DNA from: Aphanomyces cochlioides
Lineage: Eukaryota; Oomycota; Saprolegniomycetes; Saprolegniales; Verrucalvaceae
DNA: 64,000 bases
Reading direction: 5' to 3'
Assembly: GCA_019828595.1 (NCBI GenBank)
Contig: JAHQRK010000018.1
Coordinates: 124,001 to 188,000, forward strand
Shown: positions 22,324 through 34,194 of the stretch, in pieces
Position numbering within the stretch: the stretch's first letter is position 1
Layout: every line of letters begins with the position of its first letter
Notes under the pieces: generated by a model
What the model saw: the letters and a program-made list of their open reading frames with translations, nothing else
Database searches by the model: none
Told to the model about the DNA's origin: nothing
Program-made: the position numbers and the translations under genes

Positions 22324-25072
22324 GTGGATGACGATGCCTTGATGCCTAACGACGAGGCGGCTATGAGAAAGGCCAAGAAGGCGGAGTACAACAAACGTGC
22401 TCGCGAAAAGAAACGGCAAGCTATCCTGGATGAAGTTGACGAAGAGGTGGCAATGGAAAAATCTAAAAAGGCGGAGTACAACAATCGTGCTCGCGAAAAG
22501 AAACGGCATGCTATCGTGGAAGACTTCGACAAAGAGGTGGCTATGAAAAGATCCAAGAAGGCGGAATACAACAAACGTGCTCGCGAAAAAAAACACAACA
22601 CTGAGGTTGCGAATCAAGGGCGGGGTGCCATCATTTTGCACCATACGGACATGGATAAGAGCGACGAAGAGGAAACCAAGGAGGGAGAAGACGGAATCCA
22701 TTATCACGCTCAAAGTGACCATCATCTCAAGATTCTGGCAGCTCAGGAGCAAGAAGATTGCAAGCGCAGAGTTGACAATCGAAGGATCTATGCTGCGCTA
22801 CAACCTAATTGTATGAATGAAGGAGGTGAAGAAGAAACCAAGGAAGGAGATATTTCCGATGGAAATGTGGATTGCAACACTGACAATCAATTACTTGCCT
22901 TGGCAAATGCTGATCCTCTGCTAAACGTGGATGTGGATTTGATTGATGTACCTCCTCGCGAGCAAGGATTAAGTCTCCGGAATAAACCCAAGGGTCGCCC
23001 GAAGAAGAAGAGTGCTCACAACAGTGCACGCGTCAGTTTCGATGACTTCGATGAATCATTGGTGCCTCTTCATACTATTGAGCAGCGTTCGATTTGCCGC
23101 CATTGCGAAGCGAAGATTTGGCCAGGCGAAGAAAAGGACTGCTGCGGTGGAGGCACTCGAGTGCTGCCTGTTGCTACCTGGCCTGACACACCCGAGTTTC
23201 GCGAATACATTGCTTTGTTTAAAACCAGAGGGTTTGTCAATAACACTCGCCGGTACAACGCCCTCTTTGCCTTTACATCTATTGGTACCCAAGAAATTAT
23301 TCACAGCAACGGTGGGCCGAGATCTTATACAATCCAAGGCGCTTTGCATCATTTGATTGGACCACTGTTGCCTGCGGACGAAGAACAAGCCAGTTACGCC
23401 CAGATCTACATTACGGATCCTGAAACGCAAGCAAGCATACGACGAAGAATGCTTGGGGAAATCTTAATGTGTCAATTGTGACGAAAATCCAGCGTCTACT
23501 ACTACAGCACAACGCGTTCACCCAGCTGTACAAGCATGCGAAGGATATTCCAAAGGATGACGACATGAGAATTGTGCTCACTGCTCAGCCTCGAAGCAAC
23601 AGCCGAACGCATAACCTTCCTATGTGTTCTGAAATCGCTGTTCTTTTTTCAGAAACGTCCAAGTCAGGGCGTCATATCTTACTGCATGGTATTGATGGCC
23701 CCGTACTCAGCGAAGTTCAGCGAAACTATCACGTTGGTAAACATGTGCGTTTGGATCGACAACCTGGGGAACAACGCTTATTTCGCATTAAGGAATTTCA
23801 TTCGGCATATGACCCGCTTCAATACCCTTTGCTCTTTCCCACTGGGACTTTGGGGTGGTCGTTTGACAACAAGAGCAGTCGCAATCATGAAAACGTGAGT
23901 TTGAACGATTATGCTCGGTACCATTTGCACGAGCGCGGTGCATTCTCTCCATTACATGCCAGCGGACCTCTATTTCAAGTGTTTGCAGTCGACAATTTTG
24001 CAAAGGTGGAAAACCAAAGGCTTCGTTATATTCGTGACCAAACCAACAACCTCCGCAGCGACACGTACCGCGCACTTCATGACGCTGTTTCGGATGATGT
24101 GGACCTCAGAAGCATTGGAAAAAGGATTGTTTTGCCGTCATCTTACACGGGTGGACCTCGGTACATGAGACAACGTTACCTTGACGCCATGGCAATTGTT
24201 CGCAAGTTCGGTCAACCAGACCTTTTTATCACTGTGACATGCAATCCAAAGTGGGTTGAAATCGACAGGGAGCTGGAATTGGCGAAAGACGACTATGGAT
24301 TTAAACGTTCTCCAGCTGATCGACCTGACTTAGTGACGCGCATGTTCCGTCTCAAGCTCTTAGCCATTGAAGCCATGCTGTACAAGGGGGAAGTTTTGGG
24401 TCGACAAGCTGCGTGTGTTCGTGTTGTCGAATTCCAAAAGCGTGGTCTGCCTCATGCCCATATGTTGGTCATTTTCACTGGGGACGACAAAATCAAGACA
24501 GCTGCCGATATTGACAGTATTATCAGTGCAGAAATCCCCGACAAGGAAAGAATCCAAGACTGCACGAAATTATTACAACCTGCATGATTCACAAATGCAG
24601 CGACCGATGCCTGGAAAACGGGAAGTGCAAGAAAAACTTTCCAAAAGCATACTGCAACGAAACATCAGAAGGCAGTGATGGATATCCACTCTACCGTCAT
24701 CGCCGCTCTTCGGCAGAGCGGCCCTCTGAGTATACCAACCAATATGTTATTCCGTACTGCCCAACGTTGAGTGCCATGTTCGACTGCCACATCAATGTCG
24801 AGGCGTGTACAAGTATATCTGCAGTCAAGTACCTGTACAAGTACATCTACAAGGGCTCAGACCGCTCAAATTTTCAACTTGAGTCCGGTGAACTTGACGA
24901 AATCAAGCAATACCAAGATGCCCGCTATGTATCGTGCTGTGAGGCCCTCACACGCATTTTCTCTTTCGACATGTTCAAACGATCTCACGCTGTCGAGAAA
25001 GCGCATAGTCGCCTTGAGCATCATCTAAGCGAATGGTCATCATTGTCTTGCCGTCAAATGCGCCGTGAATAG
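22324..25072 (+). pseudogene. Unit D Rep protein with three KAEYN repeats, two frame breaks
   Basis: Frames 22324-23481, 23469-24587 and 24584-25072 follow one another exactly as in unit B, with the same G-run loss (near 23454) and the shared ATGA overlap. A D-to-H substitution (GCACTTCATGAC near 24072) is shared with unit E but not with A-C. It marks recent common ancestry of, or exchange between, D and E. Confidence 0.85.
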
Positions 25073-25311
25073 GACTGGGTACCTCGAGCGTCTGTATTAT
25101 CACTGATAAGTCGTTCGTGTTATCTGTGCAAGTACTGGCATTTTTGCACAACAAAACAGGGAAACTATTGAGGCCAATTCGAAGTAAAATAAGAAAGAAG
25201 TGAATCAGGAGTGCGAAGTAAATGCCGTCTCCTTAGTTTCAAAATAATATAATCTCTGATTGGATAATTTATTTTTCTTTCGGTACGAGTCGACGGTTTT
25301 TTGGTCAGGAC
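24997..25311 (-). other. 315-bp foreign segment in unit D
   Basis: This is the second copy of the unit B insert, with the minus-strand 85-codon open frame at 24975-25232. The identical length and borders show that B and D descend from one deletion/capture event. Confidence 0.45.
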
Positions 25312-25494
25312 ATGATTTATCTCCTGACGAAAAAAAATATTCGTCAGTCAACAGTAGCCAATCAGAATGCTCGGCGTTAACTTATTTTTTTACTTCGAAC
25401 TGGGCCTGAATCAAATTCAAAATTCATAGTATGGCTTCAAACGTTTCATGTGTGTGATCAAATCTTTATTTTTTCCATAGCAAAAACGCTCCAC

Positions 25495-25525
25495 CCAGGG
25501 GCGTAGCCCTGGCCTCGCCCTAGTC
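25495..25525 (+). repeat. D|E junction: 3' hairpin, CTAG end, TC start
   Basis: The hairpin is at 25495-25512 and CTAG at 25520-25523, abutting TC at 25524. Confidence 0.9.
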
Positions 25526-26447
25526 TATTACTTAAGGCTCTAACGCAACACGTAAGTACGAGACTAAGTACGATAGTAATTTTCACATACAAACGTCAAG
25601 TCAACAAATGAGCAATTTTTATATACTTTATCCAAGTACAAAATGAGCAATTTTTACATACAAACGCCAAGTCAAAAAAAGAGTTATTTGAGACAAGTTC
25701 GTTCATGCACCCATGATGCTGGACGTGGCAGTTGTCGATAATATTAATAATCATTCCACATACAAAATGAAAATATTGTCCTACTATTTAAAATAATACC
25801 TGCCAAAGACGAGATGAATGGCAGTTGGGTTTTTCTGGGACGATGCAAGGTGAGATGCATGTCTTAGGATAGCTTCACTCGGGCAGAAAAGGCCGCTGAA
25901 TAAGCGGTCAACACACTGTGCAGTAGGGTGACGAGCCCTTTCTGCCACTTTAAGCCATACCCTGGCCAGAGGCTTGGACTCCGAAAGGCGAATTCCGACG
26001 CGATATGCGAATGTAACGAATTAGGGCCTTTTTGGCTCGAAATACCGGACATTTTCATAGAGCAGCCAGGGACAGCTATAACGTGTGTTTTTACTGTATT
26101 TTCATATTGACTTTGGACGAGTAAATCCTCTCCCCATAGTTCAACTTTTTTACAGTAAGGGGACAATGTGTAACGTTGGTTACCACTATTGCAACTGATG
26201 GTGCTACTTTTTTTGACGGAGTACCACTGTTGATAGTGGGCCTACGGCGAGTAGATTGAATCACTTCAGGGGTGTTTCATGATACGTAGCAGGTGTATTA
26301 CCCAGTATCAAAGTTTCAACTCATTGGATGTACGAGTTCAATACGCGATATTAAACAAAGTGATGTTTAATAAATACCGCGAACTCTGTACGATTTATGA
26401 AAGAAATGAGTAGTATTTTCTGGCAAACCACATTATGTTAAGCTTAA

Positions 26448-26702
26448 GTGGCGAGACACATATCCACAGTATTTTTACGATCCAATCACATTATCATTTT
26501 TGTGTTGATGTTTTTGTATGAACATTTGTCTGACGCAGTTTTCTGCGTAGAAAATAACAACTACTCGGCCTCTAAGAAAGGCAAAGGCAATCATGACAAT
26601 GACAATCAAGGACATGCGATCGATAACTCCGAACCTGGCAAGCAAGCAGAGCGGAATGAAGTGCATACTGCCGAACAAGAGTCTGCATCAACTGTGAGCT
26701 AA
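26448..26702 (+). CDS. Unit E leader ORF (84 aa)
   Basis: This ORF has the same sequence as in the other units. In this unit it precedes the longest Rep frame of the array. Confidence 0.35.
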   Translation: MARHISTVFLRSNHIIIFVLMFLYEHLSDAVFCVENNNYSASKKGKGNHDNDNQGHAIDNSEPGKQAERNEVHTAEQESASTVS

Positions 26703-26712
26703 TGGCTGGGCT

Positions 26713-29588
26713 GTGGATGACGATGCCATGATGCCTAACGACGAGGTGGCTATGAGAAAGGCCAACAAGGCGGAGTACAACAAACGTGCTCGCGAACAGA
26801 AACGGCAAGCTATCCTGGATGAAGTCGACGAAGAGGTGGCAATGGAAAAATCTAAAAAGGCGGAGTACAACAATCGTGCTCGCGAAAAGAATCGGCAAGC
26901 TCTTCTAAAGGCGGAGTACAACAATCGTGCTCGCGAAAAGAAACGGCAAGCTATCCTGGATGAAGTTGACGAAGAGGTGGCAATGGAAAAATCTAAAAAG
27001 GCGGAGTACAACAATCGTGCTCGCGAAAAGAAACGGCATGCTATCGTGGAAGACTTCGACAAAGAGGTGGCTATGAAAAGATCCAAGAAGGCGGAATACA
27101 ACAAACGTGCTCGCGAAAAAAAACACAACACTGAGGTTGCGAATCAAGGGCGGGGTGCCATCATTTTGCACCATACGGACATGGATAAGAGCGACGAAGA
27201 GGAAACCAAGGAGGGAGAAGACGGAATCCATTATCACGCTCAAAGTGACCATCATCTCAAGATTCTGGCAGCTCAGGAGCAAGAAGATTGCAAGCGCAGA
27301 GTTGACAATCGAAGGATCTATGCTGCGCTACAACCTAACCGTATGAATGAAGGAGGTGAAGAAGAAACCAAGGAAGGAGATATTTCCGATGGAAATGTGG
27401 ATTGCAACACTGACAATCAATTACTTGCCTTGGCAAATGCTGATCCTCTGCTAAACGTGGATGTGGATTTGATTGATGTACCTCCTCGCGAGCAAGGATT
27501 AAGTCTCCGGAATAAACCCAAGGGTCGCCCGAAGAAGAAGAGTGCTCACAACAGTGCACGCGTCAGTTTCGATGACTTCGATGAATCATTGGTGCCTCTT
27601 CATACTATTGAGCAGCGTTCGATTTGCCGCCATTGCGAAGCGAAGATTTGGCCAGGCGAAGAAAAGGACTGCTGCGGTGGAGGCACTCGAGTGCTGCCTG
27701 TTGCTACCTGGCCTGACACACCCGAGTTTCGCGAATACATTGCTTTGTTTAAAACCAGAGGGTTTGTCAATAACACTCGCCGGTACAACGCCCTCTTTGC
27801 CTTTACATCTATTGGTACCCAAGAAATTATTCACAGCAACGGTGGGCCGAGATCTTATACAATCCAAGGCGCTTTGCATCATTTGATTGGACCACTGTTG
27901 CCTGCGGACGAAGAACAAGCCAGTTACGCCCAGATCTACATTACGGATCCTGAAACGCAAGCAAGCATACGACGAAGAATGCTTGGGGGAAATCTTAATG
28001 TGTCAATTGTGACGAAAATCCAGCGTCTACTACTACAGCACAACGCGTTCACCCAGCTGTACAAGCATGCGAAGGATATTCCAAAGGATGACGACATGAG
28101 AATTGTGCTCACTGCTCAGCCTCGAAGCAACAGCCGAACGCATAACCTTCCTATGTGTTCTGAAATCGCTGTTCTTTTTTCAGAAACGTCCAAGTCAGGG
28201 CGTCATATCTTACTGCATGGTATTGATGGCCCCGTACTCAGCGAAGTTCAGCGAAACTATCACGTTGGTAAACATGTGCGTTTGGATCGACAACCTGGGG
28301 AACAACGCTTATTTCGCATTAAGGAATTTCATTCGGCATATGACCCGCTTCAATACCCTTTGCTCTTTCCCACTGGGACTTTGGGGTGGTCGTTTGACAA
28401 CAAGAGCAGTCGCAATCATGAAAACGTGAGTTTGAACGATTATGCTCGGTACCATTTGCACGAGCGCGGTGCATTCTCTCCATTACATGCCAGCGGACCT
28501 CTATTTCAAGTGTTTGCAGTCGACAATTTTGCAAAGGTGGAAAACCAAAGGCTTCGTTATATTCGTGACCAAACCAACAACCTCCGCAGCGACACGTACC
28601 GCGCACTTCATGACGCTGTTTCGGATGATGTGGACCTCAGAAGCATTGGAAAAAGGATTGTTTTGCCGTCATCTTACACGGGTGGACCTCGGTACATGAG
28701 ACAACGTTACCTTGACGCCATGGCAATTGTTCGCAAGTTCGGTCAACCAGACCTTTTTATCACTGTGACATGCAATCCAAAGTGGGTTGAAATCGACAGG
28801 GAGCTGGAATTGGCGAAAGACGACTATGGATTTAAACGTTCTCCAGCTGATCGACCTGACTTAGTGACGCGCATGTTCCGTCTCAAGCTCTTAGCCATTG
28901 AAGCCATGCTGTACAAGGGGGAAGTTTTGGGTCGACAAGCTGCGTGTGTTCGTGTTGTCGAATTCCAAAAGCGTGGTCTGCCTCATGCCCATATGTTGGT
29001 CATTTTCACTGGGGACGACAAAATCAAGACAGCTGCCGATATTGACAGTATTATCAGTGCAGAAATCCCCGACAAGGAAAGAATCCAAGACTGCACGAAA
29101 TTATTACAACCTGCATGATTCACAAATGCAGCGACCGATGCCTGGAAAACGGGAAGTGCAAGAAAAACTTTCCAAAAGCATACTGCAACGAAACATCAGA
29201 AGGCAGTGATGGATATCCACTCTACCGTCGTCGCCGCTCTTCGGCAGAGCGGCCCTCTGAGTATACCAACCAATATGTTATTCCGTACTGCCCAACGTTG
29301 AGTGCCATGTTCGACTGCCACATCAATGTCGAGGCGTGTACAAGTATATCTGCAGTCAAGTACCTGTACAAGTACATCTACAAGGGCTCAGACCGCTCAA
29401 ATTTTCAACTTGAGTCCGGTGAACTTGACGAAATCAAGCAATACCAAGATGCCCGCTATGTATCGTGCTGTGAGGCCCTCACACGCATTTTCTCTTTCGA
29501 CATGTTCAAACGATCTCACGCTGTCGAAACCTCGAAATACACTTGGAAGGTGAACAAGTTGTATGCATTCCTACCGACCGCCCGATGA
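26713..29588 (+). pseudogene. Unit E Rep protein, longest open frame of the array (801 aa) plus tyrosine part
   Basis: A single open frame at 26713-29118 (801 codons) carries five KAEYN repeats, the AT-hook-like motif, the CxxC/CC zinc knuckle and the N domain. Motif 1 lies near 28750-28790 and HUH (PHAHM) at residues 757-761. It keeps the five-G run and all bases lost in A-D. The frame still ends at the ATGA overlap (29115). The catalytic tyrosines (codons at 29361, 29367, 29373 and 29379) lie in the -1 frame up to 29588. A working nickase would need a -1 shift or termination-reinitiation there, so I class it as a pseudogene with low certainty on activity. Confidence 0.8.
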
Positions 29589-29648
29589 GCCCTCAGGACT
29601 TGGCAAGGAGCAACCGGACGAAACTCACCGCGTTTTTTTAACTGTGCC

Positions 29649-31785
29649 GTGAAAACAGTGATTCACAAGCACTTGCGCGTGAATGTCTGTACCATGATAT
29701 CCCCGAGCATTTCGTATGGAACTCAAAGCTCCGCAAGTGGACATCACGTAAAAGGGGTGGTGATTGTATTGATCGGGAGGATGCTGACGGTGTCACCCCG
29801 CTCGGGAGACTGTTTTTTTATGCGAATGCTCTTATGCTACCGACGAGGTCCGACATCGCACGAAGATGTGCGAACCGTCAATGGCGTGGTTCATCAGACG
29901 TTCAAGTCAGCCGCACTTGCCCTTGGCTTTCTTGAAAATGACGAGGAATGGCTAACCTGCATGCGAGAAGCAACTGAAACAGCAACTCCCTATGAGCTCC
30001 GAACACTTTTTGTCAGTATTCTGATTCACTGTGAACCTGCGGACGCACGAGGGCTATGGAACAAATTCGAAGATGAAATGAGGCAAGATTTTCACCGCAT
30101 GTACCCCGACGATTCTCAAAAATCTACAGCTTTCGCAATTCAGGCTTTATCAAGATGCCTCGAGTCGAATGCATCAAGCTTGGATCGTTTTCCGGAGCTT
30201 CCACAGCTTGCACATTTCGAACAATATTTTGCTCTTGAGGAAACAAACAGGGGCCGTCAATCCAACCGATTAGTGGCTATGGAATCTTCGCACAACCAAG
30301 AACAAATCCAAGGCATTTTGGAAGGCAAGTCTACGATGACCGAAGAGCACGAGGTCTTCTACAACGACGTTATGAGCGAGATTACGAAGGAAAGTACTGT
30401 TCGAAGAGGCAAAGTATATTTTCTCGAAGGTGAGGGCGGCTCAGGGAAGACGTTCATCTCAAACATTTTACTGGCTCAAGTGCGCTCAATGAACAAAATT
30501 GCCTTGGCTGTTGCTTCGTCCGGACTTGCTGCTGCTGAATTTGATCGGAGGTACAACTGCGCATTCGAGATTCTGTCTTCCAAGATCATTGCACGAGCTT
30601 AGCCGATGTGACGTTCGGAAGCAGTCACATCTTGCGGAACTTTTACGTCTCACAGAACTTATCATTTGGGACGAGTGTTCGATGATGCACAAGTATGCTG
30701 TGGAGGCCGTTGATCACGTGCTACAAGATTTGATGGACAACGCGCTTCCTTTTGGTGGAAAGGTCGTCATATTCTCGGGCGACTTCAAGCAAATGCTTCC
30801 AGTCATTTTGAAGGGCACACCTGGGCTAATCCTCGAAGCATGCTTGAAGAACAGTTACCTTTGGAGAAATATCGCACAGTTTCATCTGACGGTGAACATG
30901 AGGTTGACCAACAACAACTCAGAGAGTGTTCGAGAGTTTGCTGCATTGCTCAAGTCTATTGGTCATGGAACATACCCCACATGTACCGAACTCGGTGCCG
31001 ATTACATTCGACTACCTGATGATTTGGCGATTCCATACAAGTCGCCTGATGATTTGGGGTCATTTTTACACAGCGTCTATCAAGACATGAACAACCTGCG
31101 CATCAATGCACTTAGATCGTACTTTGGATGTCGAGCTATCCTTGCACCCAAACATAGTGTTGTTGCTGACATCAACACAACACTTCTTGAGCGACTCACT
31201 TCCGACTGCGAAATGACATATTTGTCCGCCGATTCTGTTGCTGACAAACCCAACTCGGACACAAATGCATGCGAGTTCCCCATCGAGTTTCTGAATTCTA
31301 TAGACATCAACAACTTCCCCAGCCACAAGTTGCATTTGAAAGTTGGTTGCCCCATTATTCTGCTTCGCAATTTGTGTACTTCGGAAGGCATGTGCAACGG
31401 AACACGTTTAATTGTTCTTGAGCTGAAAACACGATGTATCAAGGCTCAAATTATGAACGGCTCCCACACGAACAAGATCGTTTACATTCCCCGAACTACT
31501 ACAATTCACGATGGTGAGCAAAACAATTACCCATTTGAGCTACGCAGAAGACAATTTCCTGTTCAAGTTGCCTTCGCAATGACGATTCACAAGGCTCAAG
31601 GTCAAACGATTTCTCACGTGGGCGTCTACCTTCCAGAACCCGTCTTCTCGCATGGACAGCTTTACGTCGCCATGTCAAGAGCCCAAGCAAAAGGCAACAT
31701 TAAGTTTTTGGTCGCCAATGGACAGTACGATGGACTGCCTGGAATCTACACGAAAAACATTGTGTATCAAGAAGCATTACAATAG
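29649..31785 (+). pseudogene. Unit E PIF1-like helicase split by a +1 frameshift
   Basis: Frame 29649-30602 carries Walker A. An extra base in the GCTGCTGCTG run near 30531 moves the rest, with Walker B through MSRAQ, to frame 30499-31785. Units A and C have the shorter GCTGCTCTG run and an open frame. This unit therefore has the best Rep and a broken helicase, the reverse of A and C. Confidence 0.85.
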
Positions 31786-32256
31786 TCAGGACTCCATAAA
31801 ACTTCATCCATAACTAACAAACGTTATCATGTTCTTACAAATATATACACTGTGTTGTTGTGGAATTGCCGTGACTTCCTGGATCAAGTCCAATTGCATC
31901 GTACCGATGAATTGGACAATAAATCCTCGAGATTAGCTAACCCCAAACTACGCACCTTATACTTAGATTCAACGTTATAGTATTACAAGATGAAGAAGTA
32001 CGTGGTTGTCAACCAACGATGACCTCGATCTACTCATCGATCGCAGAGATTGTGCAATCTGAACTTGGGTATATGATTTATCTCCTGACGAAAAAAACAT
32101 ATTCGTCAGTCAACAGTAGCCAATCAGAATCCTCAGCGTTAACTTATTTTTTTTACTTCGAACTGGGCCTGAATCAAATTCAAAATTCATAGTATGGCTT
32201 CAAACGTTTCATGTGTGTGATCAAATCTTTGTTATTTCCAAAGCAAAACGCTCCAC

Positions 32257-32285
32257 CCAGGGGCGTAGCCCTGGCCTCACCCTAG
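32257..32285 (+). repeat. Terminal Helitron 3' hairpin and CTAG end of the array
   Basis: The hairpin is at 32257-32274 and CTAG at 32282-32285. It is followed by T of the host site. The end differs slightly from the internal ends. Confidence 0.9.
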
Positions 32286-32290
32286 TAATT

Positions 32291-32311
32291 TATTATTGGT
32301 ATTAACAGTGT
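32291..32311. repeat. Right arm of the palindromic target site
   Basis: This is the exact reverse complement of 3087-3107. It lies 5 bp (TAATT) to the right of the array end. Confidence 0.85.
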
Positions 32312-34194
32312 AAATCCAGCGAATATGTCTTCAAACAAGTTAATGCCTCTTTGATTTTGTATTCTCGTTTGAAAATACGCCAAATCAATTGAACAACTGC
32401 TCTACCGACAAGCCACCATTCTTTTCGCATATTCGCTCTGCTTCCTCTGTACATTCAAAAGTATCACTGGAGCGTGTGCTGTGTGAATCCACGCAGCCAA
32501 ATCCATGTTTGTTGTTTGGATGCTGTTCGCCACACCCCGAGATGACAATCTTTATCCGGATTATTTAGTTTTGACCATATTTATCCGGATGCCGCTCGGC
32601 TGTAACTGGTCAAAATACTGGTACACGATCGATTTATTGCCTAAAGCGTCACCGAAACATTCGTCCATGAAGGAAAGACCCGATTCCGACAGTATCATGC
32701 AATCCAGGACCGTCTTCTCTGTCTCTGAAGGTCACTGACACTGTATGTTGACCAACGCATGTCAATGGTTGTCTAGAGTGGTGAATTGGTTCAGAAACCT
32801 GCTGTACAGACTGACTTGGATTGCGCCATGATTCAGCAACATGGTCTGGACGTCCGTCCCACTCGGGCAAAAACGACGATTTGTTTCAATTCTAGAGTCA
32901 ACCAAGCAGGCCAAGCTCATCCATTCATTGTTTATTGATTCATTGATGTCGATGAATGGCTGGCATATTGATATACGATGGTCACCTCTCTCGACAACTC
33001 AATGCCGTCGTGGCTTTCCTCATTGACAGGTTGAATACAACTGACTTGACTCAATACGTTCTTTGATTCTATCTCGCTCTCCTTGCGTCGTTCTTCTTGG
33101 CGACCAAATGCGTCCATGCGGTTGGATGAATACCCAACAAGGGAAGAGCCGCATCTTTCATTGAGTCAAACAGCTCGTTCTGCGTAATAATCATGCAACA
33201 TTCAGTCGAGAACGTGCGATTCGACAACTTGCTCCATTGATGGAAGAGTGTGCTTTGAAACTCTTTTTTGGTGCCGCCACGGGGAGTCCAGCCACTGTGT
33301 ACCAGTGCATATCACACTTCATTTGAACGAATCATTTTTGGCATCGCGCTTCATACGAAAGACAAGATGACGTTGCCAGATGCACCCAGAGAATGTTGAG
33401 GGCGTCGACGTGACGACGCCAAATTTTCGCACATCCTTGCAATCGGTTTCGCTTTGCATCTCAGCGTCACTGAGAGCTAAACGCGTCTCGGCGAGACACC
33501 AGCACACATATCATCAACATGCAGAGAAACCGTGCTGGATAAGCCGCTGTTTCCAAAAATCTGAATTTCCACAAAGCCAAAACAAACGTTTGCGTCAATT
33601 CCATCTGCGTTTCAAGCACAGCGTGGTGACGGCTCCATGAGCTGAGATTCTACATCTTTTGTTTTCTGTCGTCAGCACGGCGTTGAATGTGAGGCTGGAC
33701 GAACACGCTTCCGCACGCTTGTATGTGAACGGTCGTCCGAGCGATCATCGACATCCATCAAGAGAGCTGCTGCCATCAAGCGACTCTGCCAAGATCTCGC
33801 CCCTTCTAGCATCTCTTGCCTTGTGGCACACTAAATTCCCAAAAAACAGACATTACGCACGCATTTGTCGCAAATTATCCAATGACCGGCATAGGCGAAA
33901 CAGTCTTAATTAGGACAATTTTACAATTTCATCCACCAATCAGAGTAGGACTGAGCAAGATATTCCCGCTGGAAATCACGACGACGACCAAAACATCGGC
34001 CAGGTGTTTGGGTATTTGCAGGACAAAAGCCACATAAAACCGGTATATGAGTGAAATGACCACTTTATACCCGATCTGTCGTAATTGCCAGACGAGACCT
34101 GGTTCAGAGCGACCATGTGTGCAATGCTTTGAACGATTTGCAGTCAGTCCGCTTTATTTGCCAGCACACCAGAGAGTGCGAAGAACCACAGAGC
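32312..34194. other. Intergenic region upstream of the first PX-myosin
   Basis: No recognised gene. Short frames on both strands (longest about 85 codons) are unlike known families and not conserved within the window. The last 150 bp presumably hold the myosin promoter; I saw no distinctive element. Confidence 0.4.

Larger units (their letters stand above)
21135..25523 (+). mobile_element. Helitron unit D (short, 4389 bp)
   Basis: This is a near-copy of unit B with the same 315-bp replacement at 24997-25311. It lacks one GAG-type codon of unit B (near 11530). It has CAT instead of GAT near 24078, a change shared with unit E. Confidence 0.9.
3108..32285 (+). mobile_element. Tandem head-to-tail Helitron array of five units (A-E)
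   Basis: Five units share the 5' end TCTATTACTTAAGG and a 3' end with an 18-nt hairpin (CCAGGG, loop GCGTAG, CCCTGG) followed by CTAG. Each internal junction reads CTAG directly followed by TC, with no spacer. Units A, C and E are long and carry Rep plus helicase. B and D are short, with Rep only and a 315-bp replacement. B+C and D+E each measure 11,151 bp, pointing to duplication of a short+long dimer. The outermost 5' end (unit A) and outermost 3' end (unit E) differ from the internal copies by small changes, while the four internal junctions agree closely. Every unit has broken reading frames. Confidence 0.9.
25524..32285 (+). mobile_element. Helitron unit E (long, 6762 bp, outermost 3' copy)
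   Basis: This is the last unit. Its 3' terminal 60 bp differ from the four internal 3' ends at several bases (GTTATTTCCAAAGC versus ATTTTTTCCATAGC, and CCTCACC versus CCTCGCC). The hairpin (32257-32274) and CTAG (32282-32285) are intact. Rep is open through HUH, but the helicase has a private frameshift. Confidence 0.9.

Noticed and set aside
3108..32285. Array read as LTR or tandem LTR retrotransposon because of repeated ends
   Set aside because: Repeats are head-to-tail with CTAG/TC termini and a 3' hairpin. The proteins are HUH Rep and PIF1 helicase; no reverse transcriptase or integrase is present.
9984..32285. Whole array dismissed as an assembly artefact
   Set aside because: Units carry different private indels and substitutions, repeat numbers and outer ends, so it is not a simple copy error. 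Collapse or expansion of the exact 11,151-bp dimer still needs long reads.
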